The notes below the pieces were generated by a model. That model did no database searches and was not told the origin of the DNA. It saw nothing but the letters and a program-made list of their open reading frames with translations. 64,000 nucleotides of DNA from an uncultured Eubacteriales bacterium (GTDB lineage: Bacteria; Bacillota; Clostridia; Oscillospirales; Oscillospiraceae), in contig URDJ01000011.1 in NCBI GenBank assembly GCA_900546615.1, forward strand, positions 1-64,000. The letters are read 5' to 3'. This document shows, one piece after another, positions 48,493 to 57,206 of this stretch; positions within the stretch are counted from its first letter, which is position 1, and each line of letters opens with the position of its first letter. A program made the position numbers and the translations under genes.

Positions 48493-49260
48493 ATGGGCAC
48501 GGCTGAGAGGATATGCTCTCGGAAAAACGGGTATATAACAGTCTTGAGGAAGCTGGGCGCCGACGCCGCCTACCGGCGCGAGACGGGCGAGACGGTGCTC
48601 GACGGCGAGAAGCTGCTGCGGGAAGCCGCGGCGGCGGGCTGCGAGATAACTGGCCTGCTGATGGACGAGGCGCGGCCGCTGGCAGAGATACCGGAGTGCG
48701 GCAGGCTGTACGTCGCGCCGGCGGAGCTGGTGGGCTATGCCTCGCCGGTCAAGAACAGCCCCGGGCCGGTGTTCAGCCTGAAGCTGCCCGAGCTGCCCGT
48801 GCCGGAACACCCGAGGCACGCGGTGCTGCTCGAGGACGTGCAGGACCCGGGCAACGTGGGCACGGTGATAAGGACGGCGAACGCCCTGGGCATGGACCTC
48901 GTGGTGCTGGTGGGCAGCTGTGCGGACAGAAGCTCGCCCCGCTGTGTGCGGGCTACGATGGGAGCAGCGTTCAGGCAGTGCGTCGTGGAGACGAATCTTG
49001 CGCAGCTGCCGGGGCTTTTGGAGGCGCTCGGACTTCAGCTCGTGGGCACGGCGCTGACGGAGTCGGCGCTGGATATACGCCGCGCGCGGCTGGATGGCTG
49101 TGCCGTCGCGGTGGGGAACGAGGGACACGGTCTGTCAGCGGAGCTGCTGGCCATGTGCCGGCAGACGGTGATAATACCGATGGCGCCGGGCAGCGAGTCG
49201 CTCAACGCGGCAACGGCGGCGGCGGTAGCCATGTGGGAGATAATACGTCGGGAAGGCTGA
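48493..49260 (+). CDS. SPOUT (TrmH-family) RNA 2'-O-methyltransferase
   Basis: This 255-aa protein has an N-terminal substrate-binding domain (about 15-100) and a C-terminal knotted SPOUT domain. The motifs are L-x-D-V-Q-D-P-G-N-V-G-T-V-I-R-T near 115-130, V-G-N-E-G-H-G-L near 204-211 and P-M-A-P-G-S-E-S-L-N-A-A near 227-238. The glycines and Asn bind S-adenosylmethionine. It resembles RlmB and YsgA types; the target base in rRNA or tRNA cannot be told. ATG 48493 has a GGGGTGG site. dprA follows after 11 nt. Confidence 0.9.
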   Translation: MGTAERICSRKNGYITVLRKLGADAAYRRETGETVLDGEKLLREAAAAGCEITGLLMDEARPLAEIPECGRLYVAPAELVGYASPVKNSPGPVFSLKLPELPVPEHPRHAVLLEDVQDPGNVGTVIRTANALGMDLVVLVGSCADRSSPRCVRATMGAAFRQCVVETNLAQLPGLLEALGLQLVGTALTESALDIRRARLDGCAVAVGNEGHGLSAELLAMCRQTVIIPMAPGSESLNAATAAAVAMWEIIRREG

Positions 49261-49271
49261 GGTGATGGCGG

Positions 49272-50492
49272 ATGAGCGAGCTGAAATACTGGCTGTGGCT
49301 GTCCTCGCTCGTCTGGCTGAGGCCTAGGACCAAACTGCTGCTCCTGCAGGAGCTGGGCGGGGCGAGGGAGGTTTTCTTCGAGACGGAGGAGAAGTATCGC
49401 TCGCTGGGCATACTGACTGAGCGGGAGCTGGGGCAGCTCAGGCAAAAGTCGCTGGAGCCGGCGAAGCGGATAGCGCGGGAGTGCGAGGAAAAAGACATAG
49501 GCATACTTACGCTCCGGGATGCGGCGTATCCGAGAAGGCTGGCGGGTATATACGACCCGCCGGTGGTGCTGTATGTGCGCGGCAGGCTGCCGTCGGTGGA
49601 CGAGCACGCGGCGGTGGCGGTCGTGGGCACAAGGCGGGCGACGCCCTACGGGATGAAGATGGCGGCACGGCTGGGATATGAGATAACGCGCTGCGGCGGG
49701 CTGGTGGTGTCAGGGCTGACGGCGGGCATAGACTCTGCGGCAGCGAGGGGCGCGCTGATGGCGGCGGGCCGCTGCATAGGCGTGCTGGGCACGCCGATAG
49801 ACGACGAGAGCTGGGGCGGCGAGCTGGCGAAGGACGTGGCGCTGACGGGCGCGTTGGTGAGCGAGTACCCGCCGGGCGCGGAGCGGCATCACTCGTTTTT
49901 CAGGGCACGGAACCGGATAAGCTCGGGGCTGTCGGTGGCGGCGCTGGTGGTCGAGGCCCCGCAGAGGAGCGGGGCGCTGCTGTTCGCGGAGGAGGCCTCG
50001 AGTCAGGGCAAGGAGATCTTCGCCGTGCCGGGCAACGCGGATTCAGAGGCGTCCGCTGGCTCGAACCGGATGATAATGGACGGGGCCATACCGGTGATGA
50101 ACGGATGGGATGTGCTCTGCGGGTTTGAGCATATGTATCCCGAACTGTCGAACCCCGGCGAGCGGAGACGGAGCATGCCGCCGGTGCGCGAGGCCGAGAC
50201 GCTCAGACAGGAGAAAAGCGCGGCCGATGCGGAAACGGCGCAGGAAAAAGACGTTGACAAGGCCGATAGCGTGGACTATATTGACCTAAGTAAACTGACC
50301 GAGGGGATGGAGGGCGCGAGGAAGGCCGTGGCAATGGCGATAGACCGCCCCTCGGTGCACATAGACGAGATAGTCGAGAGCACGTCCCTGCCGGTACAGA
50401 CGGTGCTCAGGGAGCTGACGATGCTCCAGCTTGAGGGCATCGTGGGCAAGACCGGCGACAAGACATTTACGCTGATCAATACTCAGAAGTGA
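49272..50492 (+). CDS. dprA: DNA-processing protein DprA
   Basis: DprA loads RecA on incoming single-stranded DNA in natural transformation and is found in nearly all bacteria. The 406-aa protein has a SAM-like N-terminal part. The Rossmann core has V-V-G-T-R-R-A-T near 117-124, V-S-G-L-T-A-G-I-D near 146-154, and P-G-A-E-R-H-H-S-F-F and R-N-R-I-S near 200-217. A C-terminal winged-helix domain (about 340-400) follows. Between them, about 300-340, lies a charged linker. No other competence genes are near. Confidence 0.95.
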   Translation: MSELKYWLWLSSLVWLRPRTKLLLLQELGGAREVFFETEEKYRSLGILTERELGQLRQKSLEPAKRIARECEEKDIGILTLRDAAYPRRLAGIYDPPVVLYVRGRLPSVDEHAAVAVVGTRRATPYGMKMAARLGYEITRCGGLVVSGLTAGIDSAAARGALMAAGRCIGVLGTPIDDESWGGELAKDVALTGALVSEYPPGAERHHSFFRARNRISSGLSVAALVVEAPQRSGALLFAEEASSQGKEIFAVPGNADSEASAGSNRMIMDGAIPVMNGWDVLCGFEHMYPELSNPGERRRSMPPVREAETLRQEKSAADAETAQEKDVDKADSVDYIDLSKLTEGMEGARKAVAMAIDRPSVHIDEIVESTSLPVQTVLRELTMLQLEGIVGKTGDKTFTLINTQK

Positions 50493-50502
50493 GGACGTTT
50501 TA

Positions 50503-52830
50503 ATGGCAAAGGCAAAGACGGAGCTGGTCATAGTCGAATCCCCGGCGAAGGCCAGGACCATCGAAAAGTATCTGGGAGAGAATTATAAGGTAGTGGCCTC
50601 GATGGGGCATCTGCGCGACCTGCCCAAGAGCACGATGGGCGTGGACATCGAGGGCGGCTTCGAGCCGAAGTATATACCGGTGAAGGGCAAGGAGGAGATC
50701 ATCTCCGACCTGCGCGAGCGCTCGGCGAAGGCGAAGACCGTGTATCTCGCGACCGACCCTGACCGCGAGGGCGAGGCCATAGCCTGGCACCTGAAGGAGC
50801 TTTTGAAGCTGCCGGACGACAAGGCGCACAGGGTGACCTTCAACGAGATAACAAAGCGTGTCGTGACGGAGAGCATAGCCTCTCCGAGAGAGATAGACCA
50901 GGACCTCGTAGACGCGCAGCAGGCGCGGAGGATACTGGACAGGATAGTGGGCTACGAGCTCTCGCCGCTTCTGTGGAAGAAGGTGCGGCGCGGCCTTTCC
51001 GCCGGGCGCGTGCAGTCCGTGGCGACGCGGATGGTCGTGGACCGGGAGCAGGAGATACGGGATTTCGTGCCCGAGGAATACTGGCTGCTCGACGCGGTGC
51101 TCAAGGCCGGGGAAGGACAGTTCACGGCGCGATACTACGGCACGGCCGAGGGCAAGGCAGAGCTGCACAGCGAGGCGGAGACGGACGCCGTCATCGCGGC
51201 GGTGACTGGCAAACCCTTCACGGTGCAGAGCGTGAAGCGCGGCAAGAAGCAGCGCAGCCCCTCGCCCCCATTCATAACCTCGACGCTGCAGCAGGAGGCG
51301 AGCCGGAGGCTGGGCATGACGCCGAGGCGCACCATGTCGATAGCGCAGCAGCTCTATGAGGGCGTGGACGTGAGCGGCATGGGCACTGTGGGTCTCATAA
51401 CGTACATGAGGACGGACTCGCTGCGGCTTTCGGACGAGGCGATAAGCGCGGCGCGGGACTTCATCCGTGCGCACTACGGCGCGGCATACTGCCCGGCGCA
51501 GCCGAGAAGGTACAAGACCAAGGCGGGGGCGCAGGACGCACACGAGGCGATACGCCCGACCAACGCGGCGCTTGCGCCGGAGATGGTCAGAAAGGACCTG
51601 ACGAAGGAGCAGTACATGCTCTACCGGCTCATCTGGGGACGCTTCATGGCCTGCCAGATGGCGAACGCCGTGTACGACAACGTGGTCGTGGACGCGGCCT
51701 GTGAGGGCCACGTGTTCAGGGCCAATTACTCGGAGCTGGTGTTCCCCGGCTATACGGCGGTGTACGAGGACACGTCGGACGACGAGCAGGAGGCGCCGAG
51801 AAAGCCGCTGCCCGATCTGAAGGAGGGCGACAGCGCCTCACTCGTGAAGCTCACGAAGGAGCAGAAGTTCACCCAGCCGCCCCCGAGGTATACGGAGGCG
51901 ACGCTCATCCGCGCGATGGAGGAAAAGGGCATAGGCCGCCCGTCCACCTACGCGCCTACGATAACGACGATACTCAGCCACGAGTACGTGGTGAAGGAGG
52001 GCAAGTATCTCAGGCCGACGGCGCTGGGTGAGGTCGTGACGGGTCTCATGGAGGAGCGCTTCCCGGATATCGTGGACCTCAAGTTCACGGCGCGGATGGA
52101 GGACGGCCTGGACGACATAGAAAAGGGCGAGCGCGGCTGGAAGGAGTACCTCGCGGACTTCTACGGCGGCTTTGAGCGCGAGCTGCACGAGGCTGAAACG
52201 GCCATGGAGGGCCAGAGGATAAAGGTGCCGGACGAGGTGTCGGAGGAGGTCTGCCCGGTCTGCGGGCGGAACCTTGTGTACAAATCCGGCAGGTTCGGGC
52301 GCTTTCTGGCCTGCCCGGGCTTTCCGGAGTGTACCTTCACCATGCCGATAGTCGTCGAGATGCCGGGCAAATGCCCCGCCTGCGGCAGCAGGCTCTTAAA
52401 GCGCACCTCTCGCAACGGCTATACGTATTACGCCTGCGAGAAGGGCCGCGACTGCCCCTGGAGAGGCACAGGCTCGGACGGCAAGGAGATAATCGGCTTC
52501 ATGACCTGGGACGTGCCGACGAAAGAGGTATGCCCGGAGTGCGGCCAGACCATGTTCAAGCGCTCAGGCAAGGGCAAGCTCAAGCCCTTCTGCATAAACG
52601 AAAAATGCCCGAATTTCCTGCCGGAAGACAAGCGCGGGTATAAGAAGAAGGCGGAGAGCAAGCCCGTCGCAGAGGGCGAGGCCGCAGAGGACGCGGCACA
52701 GGAGAAGGCCCCGGCCAAAAAGCCGGCAGCAAAGAAGACTGCGGCCAAAAAGCCGGCGGCGAAAAAGACCACCGCAGCCAAAAAACCGGCGGCGAAGAAG
52801 ACGGCGAAGAAGACGGAGGCAGCCCAATGA
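50503..52830 (+). CDS. topA: DNA topoisomerase I
   Basis: This type IA enzyme relaxes negative supercoils. The 775-aa protein has the Toprim domain (V-E-S-P-A-K-A near 10-16, D-P-D-R-E-G-E near 85-91) and the active-site Tyr301 in T-Y-M-R-T-D-S. Three C-terminal zinc-ribbon modules follow (near 582, 625 and 672). The last ~40 residues are Lys/Ala/Pro repeats like a histone H1 tail, which should add DNA affinity. It is translated with trmFO (4-nt overlap). dprA-topA-trmFO is a common Firmicute order. Confidence 0.97.
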   Translation: MAKAKTELVIVESPAKARTIEKYLGENYKVVASMGHLRDLPKSTMGVDIEGGFEPKYIPVKGKEEIISDLRERSAKAKTVYLATDPDREGEAIAWHLKELLKLPDDKAHRVTFNEITKRVVTESIASPREIDQDLVDAQQARRILDRIVGYELSPLLWKKVRRGLSAGRVQSVATRMVVDREQEIRDFVPEEYWLLDAVLKAGEGQFTARYYGTAEGKAELHSEAETDAVIAAVTGKPFTVQSVKRGKKQRSPSPPFITSTLQQEASRRLGMTPRRTMSIAQQLYEGVDVSGMGTVGLITYMRTDSLRLSDEAISAARDFIRAHYGAAYCPAQPRRYKTKAGAQDAHEAIRPTNAALAPEMVRKDLTKEQYMLYRLIWGRFMACQMANAVYDNVVVDAACEGHVFRANYSELVFPGYTAVYEDTSDDEQEAPRKPLPDLKEGDSASLVKLTKEQKFTQPPPRYTEATLIRAMEEKGIGRPSTYAPTITTILSHEYVVKEGKYLRPTALGEVVTGLMEERFPDIVDLKFTARMEDGLDDIEKGERGWKEYLADFYGGFERELHEAETAMEGQRIKVPDEVSEEVCPVCGRNLVYKSGRFGRFLACPGFPECTFTMPIVVEMPGKCPACGSRLLKRTSRNGYTYYACEKGRDCPWRGTGSDGKEIIGFMTWDVPTKEVCPECGQTMFKRSGKGKLKPFCINEKCPNFLPEDKRGYKKKAESKPVAEGEAAEDAAQEKAPAKKPAAKKTAAKKPAAKKTTAAKKPAAKKTAKKTEAAQ

Positions 52831-54155
52831 GCCGGGTCACGGTGGTGGGCGCGGGCCTCGCGGGCAGCGAGTGCGCCTGGCAGCTGGCAAGACGCGGCAT
52901 CGAGGTGAGGCTCGTCGAGATGAAGCCGGGGAAGTTCAGCCCCGCGCACGTGTCGGCGAACTTCGCGGAGCTGGTGTGCTCGAACTCGCTGCGCAGCGAC
53001 GAGCTGACGAACGCCGTGGGCCTCTTGAAAGAGGAGATGCGCAGGCTCGGCTCGCTGGTGATGGAATCGGCGGATCAGAACCGCGTCGCGGCAGGCGGGG
53101 CGCTCGCCGTGGACAGGGAGGGCTTCTCGAGATATATAACCGAGCAGCTACGGGCCTGTCCAAAGGTCGAGGTCGTGACGCAGGAGCTGACGGAGATACC
53201 CGAGGGCGAGGCGGTCATCGCCACAGGCCCGCTCACGAGCGACGCCATGGCCGAGGCCATAGTACGGCTCTGCCCCGAGTTCGACCTGCACTTCTACGAC
53301 GCCGTCGCGCCCATCGTCACGCTCGAGAGCGTTGACATGGAAAACGCCTACCTCGCATCGCGCTACGACAAGGGCACGGCGGATTATGTAAACTGCCCCA
53401 TGACGCGCGAGGAGTACGAGGCCTTTGTGCGGGAGCTGGTGAGCGCGAAGGAGGCGCCGGTACACGGCTTTGACGACGGAGCGGTGTTCGAGGGCTGCAT
53501 GCCGGTGGAGGTCATGGCGCGGCGGGGCGTGGACACGCTGCGGTACGGGCCGATGAAGCCGGTGGGACTGCGCAACCCGCACACGGGGCGCGAGGACTGG
53601 GCGGTGGTGCAGCTGCGGCGGGACAACGCCGAGGGCACGCTGTTCAATCTGGTGGGCTTCCAGACGCACCTGACCTTCGGGGAGCAGAAGCGGGTGTTTT
53701 CGATGATACCGGCGCTGCGGGAGGCTGAGTTCGTGCGCTACGGGGTGATGCACCGGAACACGTATCTGGATTCGCCCCGGCTGCTGGACAGGTATTACCG
53801 GCTGAGGACGGAGCCTCGGCTGAGCTTTGCCGGGCAGATGACGGGTGTCGAGGGCTATGTGGAGTCGGCGGCGTCCGGGATGCTGGTGGGCATAGAGACG
53901 GCGGCGCGGCTGCTGGGAATGGAGCCGGCCGATTTCCCGGCGGAGACGGCCATAGGCGCGCTGGCGCAGTACATATCCGGCGGCAGCGTGGGCGATTTCC
54001 AGCCGATGAACGTGAATTTCGGTATAATCACGCCTCTGGGCTACAGGGTGAAGGGCAAGCGGAACAAGAACGCGGAGCTTTCTGCGCGCTCGCTCGGTAT
54101 AATAGAGGCGATGCTTAAAGAGAGGGAGGTCCTGAGGCTTGAGGGTGATAATTGA
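52827..54155 (+). CDS. trmFO: tRNA m5U54 methyltransferase TrmFO (folate-dependent)
   Basis: TrmFO makes m5U54 in tRNA with methylenetetrahydrofolate and FAD. The 442-aa protein has the FAD motif V-G-A-G-L-A-G-S-E near 6-14. F-A-E-L-V-C-S-N-S-L-R near 46-56 holds the catalytic cysteine. G-Q-M-T-G-V-E-G-Y near 336-344 and N-V-N-F-G-I near 394 follow. It overlaps topA by 4 nt and plsX by 17 nt. Confidence 0.96.
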   Translation: MSRVTVVGAGLAGSECAWQLARRGIEVRLVEMKPGKFSPAHVSANFAELVCSNSLRSDELTNAVGLLKEEMRRLGSLVMESADQNRVAAGGALAVDREGFSRYITEQLRACPKVEVVTQELTEIPEGEAVIATGPLTSDAMAEAIVRLCPEFDLHFYDAVAPIVTLESVDMENAYLASRYDKGTADYVNCPMTREEYEAFVRELVSAKEAPVHGFDDGAVFEGCMPVEVMARRGVDTLRYGPMKPVGLRNPHTGREDWAVVQLRRDNAEGTLFNLVGFQTHLTFGEQKRVFSMIPALREAEFVRYGVMHRNTYLDSPRLLDRYYRLRTEPRLSFAGQMTGVEGYVESAASGMLVGIETAARLLGMEPADFPAETAIGALAQYISGGSVGDFQPMNVNFGIITPLGYRVKGKRNKNAELSARSLGIIEAMLKEREVLRLEGDN

Positions 54156-55152
54156 CGCCATGGGTGGCGACAATGCACCGCAGGCGCCCGTGCTGGGCGC
54201 TGTGAGGGCGAAGAAAGAGCTGGGCGTTGATGTGACGCTCGTGGGACGCAGGGAGGAGATAGCGAGGTATCTCGGCGCAGAGCAGGGCATAGACATAGTG
54301 GATGCCCGCGAGGTCGTGACGATGGAGGACGACCCTAGCACGGCTACCCGGCGGAAGAAGGACTCGTCGATGGCGGTGGCGCTGACGATGCTGAAGGAGG
54401 GCAAGGGCGACGCCGTGATATCGGCGGGCAGCACGGGAGCGTTGCTGACCGGCGCGACGCTGACGGTGAAGCGCATACGCGGCATCAGACGCGCGGCTCT
54501 GGCTCCGGTTATACCGAACGGCGGCAAGGGCGTCATGCTCATCGACTGCGGCGCGAATGTGGAGTGCACCTCGGAGTACCTGCTGCAATTCGCGTTCATG
54601 GGCAGTTTCTACATGAAGAACATAATGGGCATTCCAAACCCGAAGGTTGGTCTGCTGAATAACGGTACGGAGGAGTCGAAGGGCGGCGAGCTGCAGAAGC
54701 AGTCCTACTCGCTTTTGAAAAAGGCGTCGGACGAGGGCAGGATAAACTTCATCGGCAATGTTGAAGGCTCGGCGGCGCTGACCGGGGCCGTGGATGTGCT
54801 GGTAACGGACGGCTTTACCGGGAACATACTGCTCAAGGGCAGCGAGGGTATGATAAAGTTCCTGATGGGCCAGCTCAAGGGCGTGTTTTTGAGCAGCACG
54901 AAGAACAAGCTGGCGGCGCTGGCGCTCAAGGGCGACTTTGCGAAGCTCAAGGACATGATGGACGTGAACAAGGTCGGCGGCACGGCGATGCTGGGCATCT
55001 CAAAGCCGGTCATCAAAGCCCACGGCTCGTCGAACGACGAGGCGGTGTTCAGCGCGATAAGGCAGGCGGTGCGCTTCGCGCAGGCCGGCGTCATCGAGGA
55101 GATCGAGAAGAATATCGAATACATGCGCCTAACAGCGGGCGAAGCACAATAA
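54139..55152 (+). CDS. plsX: Phosphate acyltransferase PlsX
   Basis: PlsX forms acyl-phosphate from acyl-ACP for phospholipid synthesis. The 337-aa protein starts with the family motif D-A-M-G-G-D-N-A-P near 6-14. I-S-A-G-S-T-G-A near 94, N-G-G-K-G-V near 134 and D-G-F-T-G-N near 223-228 follow. The start is TTG 54139, 8 nt after AGGGAGGT. Its substrate carrier, AcpP, is encoded 16 nt downstream. Confidence 0.96.
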   Translation: MRVIIDAMGGDNAPQAPVLGAVRAKKELGVDVTLVGRREEIARYLGAEQGIDIVDAREVVTMEDDPSTATRRKKDSSMAVALTMLKEGKGDAVISAGSTGALLTGATLTVKRIRGIRRAALAPVIPNGGKGVMLIDCGANVECTSEYLLQFAFMGSFYMKNIMGIPNPKVGLLNNGTEESKGGELQKQSYSLLKKASDEGRINFIGNVEGSAALTGAVDVLVTDGFTGNILLKGSEGMIKFLMGQLKGVFLSSTKNKLAALALKGDFAKLKDMMDVNKVGGTAMLGISKPVIKAHGSSNDEAVFSAIRQAVRFAQAGVIEEIEKNIEYMRLTAGEAQ

Positions 55153-55168
55153 ATGGAGGAATGACAAG

Positions 55169-55405
55169 ATGATTTACGAAAAGATCCTGAAGCTCGTGGC
55201 TGACCAGTTTGCCGAGGACGTGGAGAGCCTCAGCCGCGAGACGAATTTTATGGACGACCTGAGCGCGGATTCCCTCGACGTGGTGGAACTGAGCATGACC
55301 ATCGAGGAGGAGTTTGGCCTGGGTGAGATATCCGAGGAGGAGCTGAAGTCGATAGCGACCATCGGCGACCTTGTGGACTACGTTGAGCGCGCCTCGGGCA
55401 ACTGA
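55169..55405 (+). CDS. acpP: Acyl carrier protein
   Basis: This 78-aa acidic four-helix protein carries acyl chains on phosphopantetheine. The attachment site is Ser35 in D-S-L-D. A GGAGG site precedes ATG 55169. The stop overlaps the rnc ATG, the widespread plsX-acpP-rnc arrangement without fabD/fabG between. Confidence 0.97.
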   Translation: MIYEKILKLVADQFAEDVESLSRETNFMDDLSADSLDVVELSMTIEEEFGLGEISEEELKSIATIGDLVDYVERASGN

Positions 55406-56082
55406 TGGACTCGCTTGAGAAAAAGATCGGCCACAGCTTTCGCGACCGTGCGCTGCTGACGACGGCGCTGACGCACAGCTCGTACGCCAATGAGAACCGG
55501 GGCCGGGGCGAGTGCAACGAGCGGCTGGAGTTTCTGGGCGACTCGGTGCTGGGCATGGTGGTGGCGGACGCGCTGTTCAGGCGCTTTCCCGAGCTTCCGG
55601 AGGGCCGGATGACGCGCCTGCGGGCGCAGCTGGTGTGCGAGGAGAGCCTGCACAGGGTCGCCTCGGAGCTGGGCCTGGGCGAGTACGTGCGCCTCGGCCG
55701 GGGCGAGGAGCATACCGGCGGAAGGCGGCGCACGTCCATCCTGGCGGACGCGGTAGAGGCCGTCATCGCGGCGATGTACCTTGACGGCGGGCTGGAGACG
55801 GCGAAGGCCTTCATAGAGCGGCAGATACTCTCGGCGCTGGACGGCGCGGGGCCGGTAATGCGGGTAGAGGACTGCAAGACGGAGCTGCAGGAGCTGGTGC
55901 AGAAAAAGAGCGGTCAGAGCCTGAGCTATGAGCTGCTGGGCGAGTCCGGCCCCGACCATGACAAGACCTTTACCTCGCAGGTGAGCTTAAACGGCAGGCC
56001 CATAGGCTCCGGCTCGGGCCGGACGAAGAAGGAGGCCGAGCAGGCGGCGGCGAGGGCCGCGCTGGAGGCGCTGAAGGCTTGA
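55405..56082 (+). CDS. rnc: Ribonuclease III
   Basis: RNase III cleaves double-stranded RNA in rRNA and mRNA processing. The 225-aa protein has the signature E-R-L-E-F-L-G-D-S (39-47) and the second acidic patch D-A-V-E-A-V-I-A near 114-121. A C-terminal double-stranded RNA-binding domain with G-S-G-x-x-K-K-E-A-E near 196-205 follows. It overlaps the radical SAM gene by 4 nt; smc and ftsY, often next, are absent. Confidence 0.97.
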   Translation: MDSLEKKIGHSFRDRALLTTALTHSSYANENRGRGECNERLEFLGDSVLGMVVADALFRRFPELPEGRMTRLRAQLVCEESLHRVASELGLGEYVRLGRGEEHTGGRRRTSILADAVEAVIAAMYLDGGLETAKAFIERQILSALDGAGPVMRVEDCKTELQELVQKKSGQSLSYELLGESGPDHDKTFTSQVSLNGRPIGSGSGRTKKEAEQAAARAALEALKA

Positions 56083-57068
56083 GTGCGAGGGAGAGCATCA
56101 TACCCGTATTCGTGCCGCACCTGGGCTGCCCGAACGACTGCGTTTTCTGCAACCAGAGGCGCATCTCGGGGAGTCTCGCGCCTGCATGCCCGGAGGACGT
56201 CATACGCGCCATTGAATCTGCGGGAGAGGGCACGAGCCAGCTCGCGTTCTACGGCGGCTCGTTCACGGCGATACCGGACGCGGAGCAGGAGGCGCTGCTC
56301 GGCGCGGCGCAGCCCTATCTTCAGAGCGGCAGGATAAGTTCGATACGCCTGTCCACGCGCCCGGACGCCATTGACGGCGAGGTGCTGGGGAGACTTCGCA
56401 GGTACGGCGTGGGGACGGTGGAGCTGGGCGCGCAGTCGATGGACGACCGGGTGCTGGCGCTCTCGGGCCGTGGCCACACGTCGGAAGACGTGGCCCGGGC
56501 CTCGCGGAGCGTGAAGGCGGCGGGCTTCCGGCTGATATTGCAGATGATGACGGGCCTTCCCGGCTCGGAGAACGAGACGGACGTGGAGACGGCGCGGCGC
56601 CTTGCGGCGCTCGGGCCGGACGGCGTGCGGGTGTACCCGACGGTGATCGTGAGGGACACGACGCTCTGCGACCTGTGGCGCGCGGGGCGGTATAAGGAGC
56701 ACACTGTGGAGGACGCGGTGCGGGTCTGCGCGCGCATCCTGCCGGTGTTCGAGGCGGCGGGTATACCGGTCATACGGCTGGGCCTGAACCCGACGGACGA
56801 CCTGTCGGGCGGGGACGCGCTCGGCGGGGCCTACCACCCGGCGCTGGGCGAACTGGTGAAGGCGAGGATGAGGCGCGCGGAGCTGGAGACGCTGCTCGAG
56901 GGCGTGCCGGAGGGCACGGACGTGACGGTCGAGGTCCCGCGCAGGCTCCTGAGCCAGTACACCGGCCAGCACGGCCAAAACCGCGAGTACCTGCGGGAAA
57001 AATACAGGCTCCACAGCCTGAAACTCAGAGCGGCGGATACGGAGCACGCGAAACGGAGCGCATCATGA
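56079..57068 (+). CDS. Radical SAM protein, Elp3/HemN-like
   Basis: This 329-aa protein has the radical SAM cluster site C17-x-x-x-C21-x-x-C24 (C-P-N-D-C-V-F-C-N) and the Elp3-like strand F-Y-G-G-S-F-T near 60. E-L-G-A-Q-S lies near 113 and M-M-T-G-L-P-G near 151. It lacks an acetyltransferase domain, so it is not full Elp3. Proteins like it sit beside rnc-smc in many Clostridia; their substrate is unknown. TTG 56079 overlaps the rnc stop. A perfect 17-bp stem covers its last codons. Confidence 0.85.
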   Translation: MSARESIIPVFVPHLGCPNDCVFCNQRRISGSLAPACPEDVIRAIESAGEGTSQLAFYGGSFTAIPDAEQEALLGAAQPYLQSGRISSIRLSTRPDAIDGEVLGRLRRYGVGTVELGAQSMDDRVLALSGRGHTSEDVARASRSVKAAGFRLILQMMTGLPGSENETDVETARRLAALGPDGVRVYPTVIVRDTTLCDLWRAGRYKEHTVEDAVRVCARILPVFEAAGIPVIRLGLNPTDDLSGGDALGGAYHPALGELVKARMRRAELETLLEGVPEGTDVTVEVPRRLLSQYTGQHGQNREYLREKYRLHSLKLRAADTEHAKRSAS

Positions 57069-57087
57069 GCGATGCGCTCCGTTTCGC
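57048..57087. terminator. 17-bp perfect hairpin at the radical SAM stop
   Basis: Arms 57048-57064 and 57071-57087 pair without mismatch around a 6-nt loop that contains the end of the stop codon. There is no T run, so it may protect the 3' end rather than terminate. Confidence 0.55.
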
Positions 57088-57113
57088 ATTGCAGCGGCTC
57101 CACATTCTGGCTA

Positions 57114-57142
57114 TCGACAAAAGAAGACGGGCGTGTTAGACT
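57114..57142 (+). promoter_or_regulatory. Likely promoter of the 57-62 kb envelope operon
   Basis: TCGACA (57114-57119) and TAGACT (57137-57142) are 17 nt apart. The leader is about 58 nt and ends with GGGGTGGTG before ATG 57207. Confidence 0.5.
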
Positions 57143-57206
57143 GAAATTGGAACTATCGCGCCGGGAGAGCGTCATATTATAAAATACGTTTCGGGGTGGT
57201 GAACGG

